DNA of 64,000 nt from Dactylonectria macrodidyma (lineage: Eukaryota > Ascomycota > Sordariomycetes > Hypocreales > Nectriaceae): the NCBI GenBank assembly GCA_020744425.1, contig JAGMUV010000002.1, forward strand, positions 5,376,501-5,440,500, written 5' to 3'. Positions 11,479 through 23,334 of this stretch are shown here, piece by piece. Below the pieces are notes generated by a model, which had not been told where the DNA came from, did no database searches, and saw nothing but the letters and a program-made list of their open reading frames with translations. The position numbers and the translations under genes were made by a program. The first letter of the stretch is position 1, and every line of letters starts with the position of its first letter.

Positions 11479-12483
11479 TTACTTCTTATCAAGCGTGGTG
11501 GGTTCTTCCATGACAACAATGGAGTACCTCGGCGGCGGTTCAGTTGGGAGATCATCCGCCTCTGTTTGCACCGGTGCAGGGGGTTCGTCTAACCCGAGGG
11601 AATCTGCGTGGTTCTCCGTCCGGCTTCGTCGGAGGGGTTTCCAATTAAGCATCGATCGCAAACGAGAATGCCTCTGACGTTCCAGAGGGTCATACGTGTT
11701 TGGCTTCAATGGCATCGCTGGAGTGTGGAAGTGGCTCTCATCACAAAGCCAATTGCCGTCGCAAAGGGGTTCCACTCGAGGGTTGGAGCATTCGGCATGA
11801 GCGGATTGATGTCGTGAGCAGTATCGTGCCTCGCGGGTGGAGGCTCCACAGGCTTCACAGTGCCGTGACTCCGGTTGCGTGCGGTTGGACGATTTCGAGT
11901 TGGATAGGTTGTGTTCAGCGCATGTCCACCTATACATGATCTTCAGTCTCGAGAATGGTCGAAACTGCTCGAAGATGGTTGGGGAAATGCTCGGCTCCCT
12001 AGGCTTGTAACAGCCTGGGGAGCTGCATCGGTGCCGTGAGCAACAAACTGGTCCGCCAGGAGGGATGCCCGGGCTAGTCAAGTCTACGAAGGAGGAGCCG
12101 CATACCTGACAGGACCGTTTCGCAAATTTCGAAGAAAGTTGGCTTGGTTCTGCTCGAGTAACAACTGCAGATGTCTCCCAAGACTTGCTTGCGCCAGGTT
12201 CATTGAAACCCCTCGCGGCAGATTTGATGGCGTCGCGCTTGCATCGCCATGGATCGCCATCCCGCGGCCTACGACAACCAGGGAGGTTGCACCGGTGCCG
12301 TACACAGTAGGAATATCCGTCTTCAGGATTGGTCATGCCCGTGTCCGTGTCCGTCAATGGGAAGCGCCCAGCATGCGAGGAGCCTCCTTGTTCAACGCAG
12401 GTCTGGCAGTAGCCCCATCGAGCCTCGTCAGTTTCCATCAATTCGCGGAAAAGTCGAGTAGGCAGTGAGAGTAGGTTGAACAA
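11479..12483 (-). CDS. Three-module Cys/His-rich (probable zinc-binding) protein
   Basis: An intronless ORF of 334 residues, function not recognised. It contains three copies of one cysteine/histidine module. Ligand-like residues are C26, C29, C60, H63, C70, C81 in module 1; C125, C128, C148, H151, C158, C188, H191 in module 2; and C209, C212, C222, H225, C232, C247, H251 in module 3. The shared pattern is C-x2-C, then C-x2-H-x6-C followed by a Pro-Arg pair, then W-x-C. Such ordered pairs suggest several zinc ions bound in a RING- or treble-clef-like way. The C-terminal 80 residues are basic then acidic and Pro-rich and include a PPxY motif (PPRY, about 317-320), a ligand for WW domains. No signal peptide or membrane helix is present, so it is probably nuclear or cytosolic. 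Confidence 0.75.
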   Translation of the reverse strand: MFNLLSLPTRLFRELMETDEARWGYCQTCVEQGGSSHAGRFPLTDTDTGMTNPEDGYSYCVRHRCNLPGCRRPRDGDPWRCKRDAIKSAARGFNEPGASKSWETSAVVTRAEPSQLSSKFAKRSCQVCGSSFVDLTSPGIPPGGPVCCSRHRCSSPGCYKPREPSISPTIFEQFRPFSRLKIMYRWTCAEHNLSNSKSSNRTQPESRHCEACGASTREARYCSRHQSAHAECSNPRVEPLCDGNWLCDESHFHTPAMPLKPNTYDPLERQRHSRLRSMLNWKPLRRSRTENHADSLGLDEPPAPVQTEADDLPTEPPPRYSIVVMEEPTTLDKK

Positions 12484-13811
12484 GCAAATAGTCGCCAGAC
12501 GGTCGAAATGGGCTCAACGCATGATGTATTAAGCCGACCATCTTTTCAGATACTCAACACCATCGCCAGAGGGACCATCAGTTCAGGTAGCGATAATCAT
12601 TCCGCTCCTTTGTTGATCACAGAGACCCTTGTCACAAGCGATTAAGCACTGCCAGCCCTTGTCGGGAAGTTAATGAATAAGGTGAGGTACTGGCAGCCTA
12701 AAATCAGGCAGACAGGTACCAACTGACCGCCCTACGCCAATGTAGGCAATAAGCTATGGTCTGTTCAAGATCTCCACTCCATGCTCCATGACAGCTGCAC
12801 AGGCAGCTCAATTGGCGGCAAAGGGGGGTCAATTGTAACGTCTAGATTGTCTTTACGAAACAATTGCCTCAGTAGTATACTCAGTCTTCGGCCTCTATCT
12901 CTGTCATGTAGGATAGACCACCATTGACTCGATATCGCTGTTTTTTGTTGTCTGTAGTCAATGTCACACGCTGCATCAACTCAATTGTCGACCTGCAGAC
13001 ATCCAGTCAAGTTGGCGTTCTAATACAGAAGCAACCAGGTGGTGTGTGATACCCAAATACGAGAAGGCTGTGTTTACTATTACGTCTTTACTACGTGGGG
13101 GGCGATGATTGCTGCTAATACTGTGCAGGTATTCCCCGATCAACGTGGCTCTCAAGTGGTGGGTGCCTAGGCTTCAGAAAGCGGATGTGTCGGGCGATGG
13201 TGAAGATGCCACCCGAGCAGCGGATGCACCATTCCCGCCGAACACCGAACGGCAACATAATAGCCAGTCACAGTCGTCTATCCAACACAATCCTCCGTAA
13301 TCCTTGTCTTCGAAACAACCGTTCCATGCTCAATTAGGGTGCACGCGAGGCTGTGAGACTGTGAGAGACGGGTCGCCCTCGCCCAAAGTGGCCGTTGCCG
13401 GGTCAACAACCATACGTAATCTCTTTGTTTGGTCACCCAAGCTCCTCGCTAGGAGATGAGCTTCCTCCCCACCACTACCGACGTGTTAGAAAGTGTTCAC
13501 CAACTCGGCGCAATTATTTGCCATCATATTATCCCCTACAGCCGTTTCGCGACTCCATATCTGGTCTTGTAGTTCATCATCAACCCAACAGCCAGAGCGC
13601 CAATTTCGAACATCTCTTGTTCCCGCGCCGTCGCAGCCACCAACGGCATCGCAACCCTCAAGGACATCCCACCATCACGGGTTGCCAGCGACATTCATCT
13701 CCTTCTGCGACACGGCGACACGGATACTCGCCGGCGCAAACAAGTCTCCCCCTCGATTGCTCTCTTCCCGCATCCACATTCCAGCAACCGAGTCAAACGA
13801 TCTGAACCGAC
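12484..13811. other. Divergent promoter region
   Basis: About 1.3 kb between the Cys/His-module gene and the chitin synthase. Short ORFs at 13109-13933 are Pro/Ser-rich leader-like sequence without domains. The final 300 bases are CT-rich and likely form the chitin synthase 5' leader. Confidence 0.5.
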
Positions 13812-16800
13812 ATGGACGGCCAGCGCAAGCCCTTGCGGCCGCCAGAATACAGTCTGCCTCCGTACGACGACGAGCTCCATCACACACCCACGGGCCTGAA
13901 TCCCGCCGCCGTGAGACTGTTGACGTCGGTTGAAGAGCCTTACGATGCTCATACGTATGTAGCAACTCCATTCCCATCCCCGGTTCCGAGTCCTCGTCCG
14001 TTCCCTTCGCCTCTCCCCAGCCCATGGCCCTCCCCTCTCAAGTCACCAGTCTTGATTCTTCCACCTGCTTCCTCCGTGTCTCTATCTTTAAGAGCGCCGT
14101 CAAATACAGTTACTCCCGCAAACACTGCGCACAAGTCCAAAACAGCGCACATCGACAATCTAGAGAAGAGACACGGCAAGGAAGTAGCGGTTCTGCCATC
14201 CCTCCCGCCTGGCGCTAGCCTCTCCGTCATCAATCCTCCATCTATATTGCCCATCAAGTGTCTTTCCGGTACTACTCCTGCAAAGTTGCAGAATCAAGAC
14301 CATACACCAGCCGGCGAAGTCGCATTTGCAGATATGCCCCGGGATCTTCCACCGATCCCGGTAAGTCCTGATATCAGGCACAAGGGGCATAGCCAAGAGT
14401 GCAATCAGCAATATAGGCCAAACTACCGCCCTTCTATGCCACCGCCAAAGTACTCTTTGTCACCAGAAAACCCAAGAAGCTCACAAAAACGCGTCAGGAT
14501 CCGCACACCGAGACGAAACCTCGATTATCAGTCCAGCGTCCGCTCCTCGCCATCAAGAGCCGGGTCGATACGGGACGATGCTCCGCGAATGATGCCTCTC
14601 GATTCCACATATGTCCCCTTCGCCAACCGGGACGGCTCTCCTCAACGACCTTGGACACCCTCTTCACGACTGTCCGACTTCAGCAGATCCGAATTCACCA
14701 GATCCGAATTCACCAGATCCGAATTCACCAGATCCGAATTCACCAGATCTGAATTTACTCGATCCGACCTATCAAGGTCCGATCTTTCGATGCCTCCCCC
14801 AAACGGCACGTACGAGCCTGCCGACCTAGATGGAAGCCCTCGGCCAGGTACCCCATCCTCAAGATATGGCGGAAGCCCTCGCCGGCCACTGCCTCCTGCG
14901 CCACTCTTCTCAAACCCCAATCGCGACTCACACACCTTTGCGGACGATGCAACCGTATCTATCCCTCTTACTGACCTTGATGATGATGACGTCTTCGGTC
15001 CCGAGTCTGACCTTAGCGAAGCACGACCTGTGCCGGTGGATCGCGGATCGTACCTGTCATCTGATTCTCAGGACACTCTAAGTCAAGATCAAACCGAGTA
15101 CTATGATGAAAAATCGGGACACTATGGACCTGCGCCCGATGGAGCTCAGGAACGTCGAGGAGTCCGAGCCCCTCAGATGTCCAAGAAGGAGGTTCAACTC
15201 ATCAATGGTGAGCTCGTGTTGGAGTGCAAGATCCCCACGATTCTCTACAGCTTCTTGCCACGCCGCAACGAGATCGAGTTCACCCATATGAGATACACAG
15301 CAGTGACTTGCGATCCCGATGACTTTGTCGAGAAAGGATATAAGTTGCGCCAGTCCATTGGCCGCACCACCCGTGAGACAGAGCTCTTCATCTGCATCAC
15401 CATGTACAACGAGGACGAGATTGGTTTCACCCGCACAATGCACGCCGTCATGAAGAACATCTCTCATTTCTGCTCTCGCAGCCGCTCCCGAACCTGGGGC
15501 GAGACGGGATGGCAGAAGATTGTGGTCTGCATCGTCTCTGATGGTCGTGAAAAGATCCATCCACGTACGCTCGACGCCCTCGCAGCCATGGGCGTCTACC
15601 AGGACGGCATCGCCAAGAACTACGTCAACAACCGAGCTGTACAAGCTCACGTCTATGAGTACACGACCCAGGTCTCCCTCGACGCGGACCTCAAGTTTAA
15701 GGGAGCTGAGAAAGGCATCGTTCCCTGCCAAATGATTTTCTGCTTAAAGGAGAAGAACCAGCGGAAGCTCAACTCCCACCGATGGTTCTTCAACGCTTTT
15801 GGCCAAGCCCTTAACCCTAACGTATGCATTCTCCTCGATGTGGGGACACGGCCCGGCGGCAACTCTCTATATCACTTGTGGAAGGCCTTTGACACCGACT
15901 CCAATGTGGCGGGCGCTTGTGGAGAGATCAAAGCCATGAAGGGTAAATGGGGCGTCAACCTCCTCAACCCCCTGGTTGCATCTCAAAACTTTGAGTACAA
16001 GATGTCCAACATTCTCGACAAGCCCCTTGAATCTGTTTTTGGTTACATCACTGTGCTTCCTGGTGCTCTGAGTGCATATCGTTTCCACGCGTTACAGAAC
16101 GACGAAACGGGACACGGGCCGCTGAGCCAATACTTCAAGGGTGAGACCCTCCATGGACAACACGCCGACGTATTCACCGCCAACATGTACCTTGCCGAGG
16201 ATCGTATCCTCTGCTGGGAGCTGGTCGCCAAGCGAGGCGAGAGATGGGTTTTGAAGTATGTCAAGGGCTGCACTGGTGAGACCGATGTGCCTGGTAAGTT
16301 GTAATCACTGTTCATATCACCCCGCCAACTTGAGTATTAATCGTTTGCCAGATACGGTGCCCGAGTTCATCTCACAACGACGAAGATGGCTCAACGGTGC
16401 CTTCTTCGCTGCCGTCTACTCCCTCGTCCACTTCAAGCAAATCTGGCAAACGGACCACACAATCGCACGCAAAGTCTTGCTCCACATCGAATTCGTCTAC
16501 CAGTTCATTCAGCTCATGTTCACCTACTTCTCCCTGGCCAACTTCTACTTGACATTCTACTTTGTTGCTGGCGGCTTGACCGATAAAAAGGTTGATCCGT
16601 TCGGCCACAACATCGCAACCGTCATATTCCACATCCTGCGCTACTCGTGTGTGCTTCTTATAGCAACCCAGTTCATCTTATCGCTTGGCAATCGTCCACA
16701 GGGTGCCAAAAAGCTCTATCTGATAAGTATGATTGTCTATGGTGTCATCATGGTTTACACGACTTTCGCCACCATCTACATCATTGTCCGACAACTCACA

Positions 16801-17517
16801 GCCGAGGATAGTGATGTGACGATGGGTAACAATGTTTTTACAAATCTCATCGTCTCTATCCTCTCGACTATCGGAATGTATTTCATCATGTCAATCATGT
16901 ACCTGGATCCGTGGCACATGGTCACGTCAGCTGCACAGTATTTTATCCTCTTGCCCAGTTACATCTGCACCTTGCAGGTTTACGCCTTCTGCAACACCCA
17001 CGACGTCACCTGGGGCACAAAGGGCGACAATGTCATGAAGACAGACTTGGGTGGCGCCGTAGGCCAGGGCCAGACTGTCGAGCTGGAAATGCCAAGCGAA
17101 CAGCTTGACATCGACAGCGGCTACGACGAAGCACTGCGGAATCTCCGTGACCGCCTCGAGGTTGCCGAATCCCCCATCAGTGAAGCCCAGATGCAAGAAG
17201 ACTACTACAAGAGCGTCCGTACGTACATGGTGTTGTCTTGGATGATCTGCAACGGCATCCTCGGCATGGCCGTCTCCGAGATCTACAGCAGCAAGGGCAT
17301 CGGCGACAACTACTACTTGAAATTCATCCTGTGGAGCGTGGCCTCACTCGCCGTCTTCCGCGCCATTGGCTCTACCACCTTTGCCTTCCTCAATGCCATC
17401 AACATGATTGTAGAGGGGCGTGTGCGCATGACTCTCAAGGCTCCTAGGTGGTGGGGCAGCGTCAGCGACCGCGTCAGTGAGAAGATGAGCAGTGTAGGCA
17501 CTACACTAAAGAGCTAG
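13812..17517 (+). CDS. Chitin synthase, class III, with extended N-terminus
   Basis: Two exons (13812-16293, 16352-17517) encode 1215 residues. The enzyme polymerises UDP-GlcNAc into chitin at the plasma membrane. Class III identity rests on [52 protein letters not shown] and the catalytic QRRRW signature near residue 836, followed by a cluster of membrane helices to the C-terminus. Class III enzymes are usually about 900 residues. The excess here is a disordered N-terminal region of about 455 residues before the conserved MSKKEVQL segment. That region contains a Pro/Ser/Phe-rich tract (residues 52-80), two PPxY motifs (PPEY at 10-13, PPKY at 211-214) and tandem RSEFT repeats near 292-325. 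The ATG at 13812 is the first in frame; a shorter form starting later cannot be excluded. Confidence 0.93.
14684..14790 (+). repeat. In-frame 15 bp minisatellite in the chitin synthase gene
   Basis: Five 15 bp units encode RSEFT, the first four nearly identical (AGATCCGAATTCACC), followed by two diverged units encoding RSDLS. Each unit carries an EcoRI-like GAATTC except the drifted ones. The repeat lies wholly in the disordered N-terminal region and is a multiple of three, so copy-number change would keep frame. Confidence 0.95.
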
Positions 17518-18141
17518 AGCTATCACCTCTATTCTGACATGTTCATGTTGTTTCTCTCATCTGACTCGGATTCAGCGGGCGTTTAAGGTATACCGACTTC
17601 TCTTTGGCATGGAGTTCAAGGAGGGTCTAGCATTGAAATCATGATGGAACAAAATGTGGAAATGCTTGTTTGTGTGTATGATTATATACGGGATTTGACA
17701 ATTGGAAATGCTCAGTGCTGTCATAACAAAAGTGGCAGACAGGTTTGCTTGTCTTCATTTAGTTTCATGGAATCGGAGTCAGGTCATACAAATCAATGGA
17801 TGTTTATACCCCTGAGATATCTACAGGTTCGGGCTGTCCTGCTTGATCCACGAACCATGAGCTAGCACGAGTCATTGGCAGCAGCATGTCTACTGCAGGG
17901 CTGTACATGTAGAACGGGAGGCAATCACTGAGCTTTGATTGACACGGGCCGTGTGTTAAAGACTACTTCAAAATAGATATTCCTATCTGGGGAATATATG
18001 CGTTCCAACCAGTGCGCCTGGCCAAGTAAACAACAACAAAATATGTGCACAAATATGCCAAACTCGGAACCAACAAGACGCCCATATTCCCTCATTCATT
18101 TTGCTTCTATGTATCCAACTCATCCAATCGTCGCCATCATT
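17518..18141. other. Convergent 3' UTR region
   Basis: About 620 bp between the convergent chitin synthase and MET5 genes. It is AT-richer than the coding flanks and holds no recognisable gene. Confidence 0.55.
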
Positions 18142-21100
18142 TTATTCCTCGTCTTCCTCGTCATCGGGGATCTAGCTCCAATGTTAGCTCATGAATGCAT
18201 GACGTAAATATCGAATAGTGAATGGCTTACATTGTCGTGGAAGTTCTGGCCATCGGTGGTGGCAGTGATAATGCCAGACCGGATGCAAAAGTCACCAAAT
18301 CGCTCGCCCTCCTCACGCTCCAGGGCGTACCGCTTCAGGAGACCCTTCATGGTGACGAGGATCTCGTCCTCCTTGATGCTCTGGCGGTACAGCTTGTTGA
18401 GGCGCTGGCCGTGGTAGCCGCCACCCAGGTACATGTTGTAAGCACCGAACGCCTTGCCAACGAAGGCCACCTCTGCCAACCACGGTCGAGCGCAACCGTT
18501 GGGGCAACCAGTCATACGCATGACAATCGAGTCTTGGCGCAGACCGTTCTCCTCAATGCATGACTCGAGCTTGGTGATGAGCACAGGCAGGTATCGCTCC
18601 GACTCGGCCATGGCAAGACCACAAGTGGGGAAGGCGACACAGGCCGAAGAGCTCAGACGAAGACCCGAGAATTGGATGTTATCCAGCTTGTACTTCTTCA
18701 TCATCTCCTTCATAAGGGGTAGGTCCTCGTCGGTAACGTTGCTCATGATGAGATGCTGGTTTCCGGTGAGACGGAACTCGCCCTTGAAGACCTTGGCGAT
18801 CTCTCGCAGGCCAGTCTTCATTTGGAACTCAGGAGTGTCCTCGATGCGACCGTTTTCAATGAACAGGGTGAAGTGGTTGAGACCCGTTTCATCCTTCTGC
18901 CAGCCGAACACGTCGACGTTGCTCTTGAACTCGAAGGGCCGCTGCTGCTCAAACTTCTTGCCCCAGAGCTCCTCAACTCTAGCGCGGAAGACGGGCACGG
19001 TCATGTCATCGATAGTGTACTTGAGACGCGCGTGCTTGCGGTTCTTTCGATCACCATTATCGCGCTGGACGAGCATTATCTTCTCGCAGACAAGGTGAAC
19101 ATCCTCAGCAGCGACGAAACCAAACATGCGACCAGTCTGAGGGTAAGTCTTCTTGTTGTTATGAGTAGTACCCATACCACCACCAGCAAGAACGTTGAAG
19201 CCAGCTAGGTTACCGTCCTCGCCCTTGATGGCGATCAAGCCAATATCATGGGCGTACACGTCGGTGTCGTTGTGAGGAGGGATAGCGATGGTAATCTTGA
19301 ACTTTCGGGGCAGGTATGTGGGACCGTAAAGAGGCTCAAAGTCTTGAGTGGCATCACCAGCAACCTGGACTTTCTTGTCATCATCGTCGGTCAACCAAAT
19401 CTCATGGTAAGCGTTAGTCGAGGGAAGCAGATGCTCGCTAATGTGGATCGACTTGGCGTAGACCTGTCTATGGTACTTGGACTGAGTGGGGAGAGAGCTG
19501 CACATGACATTTCGGTTCACGTCACCACAAGCGGCCAGGGTATCCATGAGAGCTCGGTTGATGGCCTGCATGGCAGGCTTGAGCTTGCTCTTGATCACAC
19601 CGTGGAACTGGAAGGTCTGTCGGGTGGTGAGCTTCATGGTCTCGTTTCCAAGCTCATTAGCAATGTCATCCATCTGGACCCACTGCTTGGGAGTAGAGAC
19701 ACCACCAGGCAGTCGGCAACGAATCATGAAGGAATAGGCGGGCTCGAGACCCTGCGCCTTTCGTTCATCTCGGACATCACGGTCATCTTGCATATAGGTA
19801 CCGTGGAACTTGGTGAGCTGTTGGTCAGACGCGGAGATGGCGCCTGTCGAAGTGTCTCGCAGACCCTCCAAAATGGTACCACGAAGAAAGTTTGACGCGG
19901 CCTTGATGTCCTCGTTGGTGATTGGTGGGGGCTCATCAGGAAGGCCATCGACCTTGTCAACGCCGAGAGCCTGCCAGATCTTAGGCTCCCACTCCGAGTA
20001 CCCAGTCTGGAAACCATCAGGATCTTGGTCATCACCAAGACCGGTGTCAGCCAGGTGCTTGGCACCGAGGTTGGTCAACACACGGTCAAGATCCTTGGCG
20101 GGCTTGTTGTAGTAGATCTTGTCCTCCTTTCGAGGCCAGTAGTGGCTATCACCCAGACCGAAGACAGAGTAGTTGACAGAGGCCAGGTCGAGGTCGGTAT
20201 TGTCCTTGATGGCATCCCAAAAGGGCAGGCCGTTCTGGGGGAACTCGCCCTGACCGGCAGTAGAGGAGATGAAGACAATGTTCTCTTCAGTAGGAAGGTC
20301 CTCAAGTGGGTAGTCCTCCATAGTCATGACAGCTGTCTTGAGGCCACGAGCGCGACCTCGGTTAGCAAGTCTCTTAGCCACAGTACCGGCGTTGCCGTTG
20401 TCGGAGGCGTAGAGGATAGTGAGAGGAGCGCCCAGAAGGCCCTCCAAAAGTTGATTGTAGGCATCCTTAGCCTTGCGCTTCTGCTGAGCTCGCACCTCGG
20501 TACCGAAGTCCTGAGCAACAGCGGCGGCAAACTTGGGCTCTTTGTTCATGAGTTGAGTGAGCTGATTATCGCGGGCCAAGAACTTCTTGAGCTCCTGCTT
20601 GATCAACTCAGAGTCGAGAGAGAAGTTAGGCTCTCCCTTCTCCTCATTCTGGGGGTTCCATCGGTACAGAGGCCAGTAACCAGCGTCAACGGCCTTCTTG
20701 GTCTCCTGGAGAACGGTCAGAGGAGAATCAGCCTCTCCAAAGTAAGGCAGATAGGCCATGACAACTGAGGGGCCGTTGAACTTATCAGCCTCGAGCATGG
20801 CCTGCAAAACTTGGGTGTAGGAGCTGTAGACGGCTGTGGAGGCGACGTAAACGTTACCGAAGTTCATGGCGTACAGGCCAATGTCCTTCTTTCGGCGGTT
20901 AGCGTCAGCACCAGCCTTCTCCGAGAAGGGAGTGGAGTCGATGATGAGCATGTTGATGTTCTCGCCAGAGGCAAGCACGTGGTGAACACCGGAGTTGCCC
21001 AGATCGTAGGCCCAAGCATCGGAACCAGTAAGCCACAGCGATTCCTTGCGGAACAGACCCTTGGCAGTCAGGAGCTTAGCAGCTGTAGCAGAACCGTCGG

Positions 21101-23334
21101 TCTCGAGGCGAGAGATGACATCATCAGCAATCTCAGTCGATTTGGTGGCATCGTTGGCATTCACAGCCCATCGAGCAAGCCAGCTCTTAGGGGTATCAGT
21201 AGTGAAGCTGCCGCTGGTGGCAGCCTCCTTGACCTCGGCGACAAACTGGTTGCGGCGCTCCTTACGAGCCAGAAGCGAACCAAAACCAAATTCGGGGCTA
21301 GCGGCGACGGTAGCAGAAAGACCGGTGGTCGCCGACTTGATAGCATTAGCAACGTAAGTGCGCTGACCAAATAGCTGGTCGAGGATCTTGGTGTATGCGG
21401 TCTCCAGCTGAGGAGCTTCCAGGTCATAGCCAGTAGGCTCCTTGTAGGCACTCTTCTTGCCAACCTCCAGGTTTTGGATGGGCTTCTCAGCCGTGAGGTT
21501 CTGGAGAACACCACGAAGGGCCTGGGTGACAGTTTCGGGGGCAATGTAGCCAAGCTGGTGACCAACAACAGTCTCAACGCCGCCGGGTCCGCTCCGGACT
21601 GAGGTCAGCACGTCGATCAGGAGGGGTCCCCACTTGGTAGTCTTGCGGTGGATCTGCTCGAGCACGGCGATTCTCTTAATCGACTTGGGAATTGCATCTA
21701 CGAGCCTAGACCCAATCCAGGGTCTGTAGAGTCGAGGGGTCAAGATGGCAGCGTTCGCAAAGACCTCATCAGGGCGAGCACCATCAATGGCCTCAGCAAA
21801 GGTGCCAGCATCAGAGCCGAAGATGAAAAGACAGTTCTCGGCATTGGCGGGGCCAGAGTACTCGAAAGCGCTGTATGATCGACCGAGGCCGGTTTTGATC
21901 TGAGCCCAAATGCGGGTGGCGCACTTGTACACATCCTCAGAGCTGACTTGGGGAGGTGCGGTCTCGACGGTTGTGGCAGCTGACGAAGGCGCAAGGGGAG
22001 TGCTGGCCTCGCTGTCGCGGCTAGACTTGACTGAGGTTCCAACGGAAGGGGCCTTGGAGGCGCTGGCGCTCGCAACAACGAGAGAGTCCACCTTTTGGGA
22101 GGTGGTGTTGACGGTAGTGTCGTGGTCTGAGGAGACGGCGATGTGACCATCATCAGCGTAGATGCCGGAGGCGGAGGCGGTGCCAGCGCCGGCCTGGAAT
22201 CGACGGACGCTCTCGATATCGAGGATTTCGTGTATCACGGTGGCATCCTCGACAGCGATAGACTTGTCATTGGCGGAGGTAGAAGGGGCGAAGAAGTGGA
22301 CAACACCTTTGCCAGTCCGGATGGCAAGGGCATGAGCGGTCACGGCCATATCCTGGGCCTCCTGGAGGGTCTCGGACTGCAGGAAAGTCCATCCTGAGTT
22401 GCGAATCGCGGTAATGACCGAATAGTCGGCGAATGTGCGGGGTTGAAGAGATACGTGGAGGACTATGGGGTAGTTGGCCAGCTTATAGAGGTGAGAGACT
22501 GAGGGAAGGAGGATGGTGGATGTGGTGGTGACAGAGACGAGCTTGCCGGCTCGAATTGGTGTAAAGACTGACAGAAGCGGGTCGGCATTGTGTCGGACTG
22601 GGAGGATCTGAGGTCTCACGATTAGTTGATCTGCGTTCTGGCGGTTTTCTCTCACTCAATTGCGCAATCCCATTGCCCTCTACTCAATGGGATTCTTATG
22701 CCTTTGCGACATGCCTCTACTCCAACAGGGCTAGAGGGCCGACGAGCCGACGCAGGGACAGCAACAAGTCATGAAAGTGGGGGTTTAGGGAGGGGGCCGT
22801 ATCATATGAGCGAAGAGGGGCTCTAGAGCTGGTTGGCTTACTTCAGGGACCGAATCGGCGCTCTGGGCAACGAGACCATGGTCTTTGCGGCCGGCATATC
22901 GCGTCAAGTGGGAGGAGAATTCGGAATCGGTGCCGATGGCAGGCTGGACGGAAACGATGACATCGCTTGAGAGGTAGGCGATTCTTGCAACTGTGGAACG
23001 AAGGCATGGTCAGCGAGGCGGTCCATCAACAGGTGCTTTCGTTGAACAGTGGCCTTGAATTTGGCTTGGGGCGTCGTCTTAGAATTAAGCCGACCCGTCG
23101 CCGTCTCGGTCCTCAAAGAGGCTCCGGAGCTTGCGAGCGAGGGTGAGAGGCTCCAGACAACGGCGCAGCGATTCGCACGCGCATCTCCGCAGTCTCACAA
23201 CTCATAGACCAGGCGGAATAATACACCAGGCCAAAGGGTAGACACCAATTGCCACTGTCGTACAGAGCGGGAAAGGGCAGCAACTTACCGGCCTCCTCAG
23301 GCGTGCGGATCTGGTGCTGTGAAGCGGCGTCCAT
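18142..23334 (-). CDS. MET5: Sulfite reductase (NADPH) beta subunit, sirohaem protein
   Basis: Four exons (23334-23289, 22990-22842, 22637-18231, 18171-18142) encode 1543 residues. It reduces sulfite to sulfide in sulfate assimilation, paired with the MET10 flavoprotein. In order it shows an N-terminal pyruvate:ferredoxin-oxidoreductase-like region (about 40-700), a flavodoxin domain (ILYASDNGNAGTVAKRL from about 803, then ISSTAGQGEFPQNG), and the two haemoprotein repeats. The haemoprotein part carries TRQTFQFHG and the iron-sulfur/sirohaem ligands ACVAFPTCG (about 1397) and TGCPNGCARP (about 1440). The first three exons are joined by motif continuity (TPEEA-V-ARIAYLSSDV). The last exon encodes only IPDDEEDEE and stop, replacing an otherwise unlikely read-through tail. 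Length matches fungal MET5 proteins. Confidence 0.95.

Noticed and set aside
15078..15731. Minus-strand 217-codon ORF inside chitin synthase
   Set aside because: Shadow of conserved catalytic exon.
18753..21374. Long + strand ORFs opposite MET5
   Set aside because: They are antisense shadows of a highly codon-biased real gene and show no domain.
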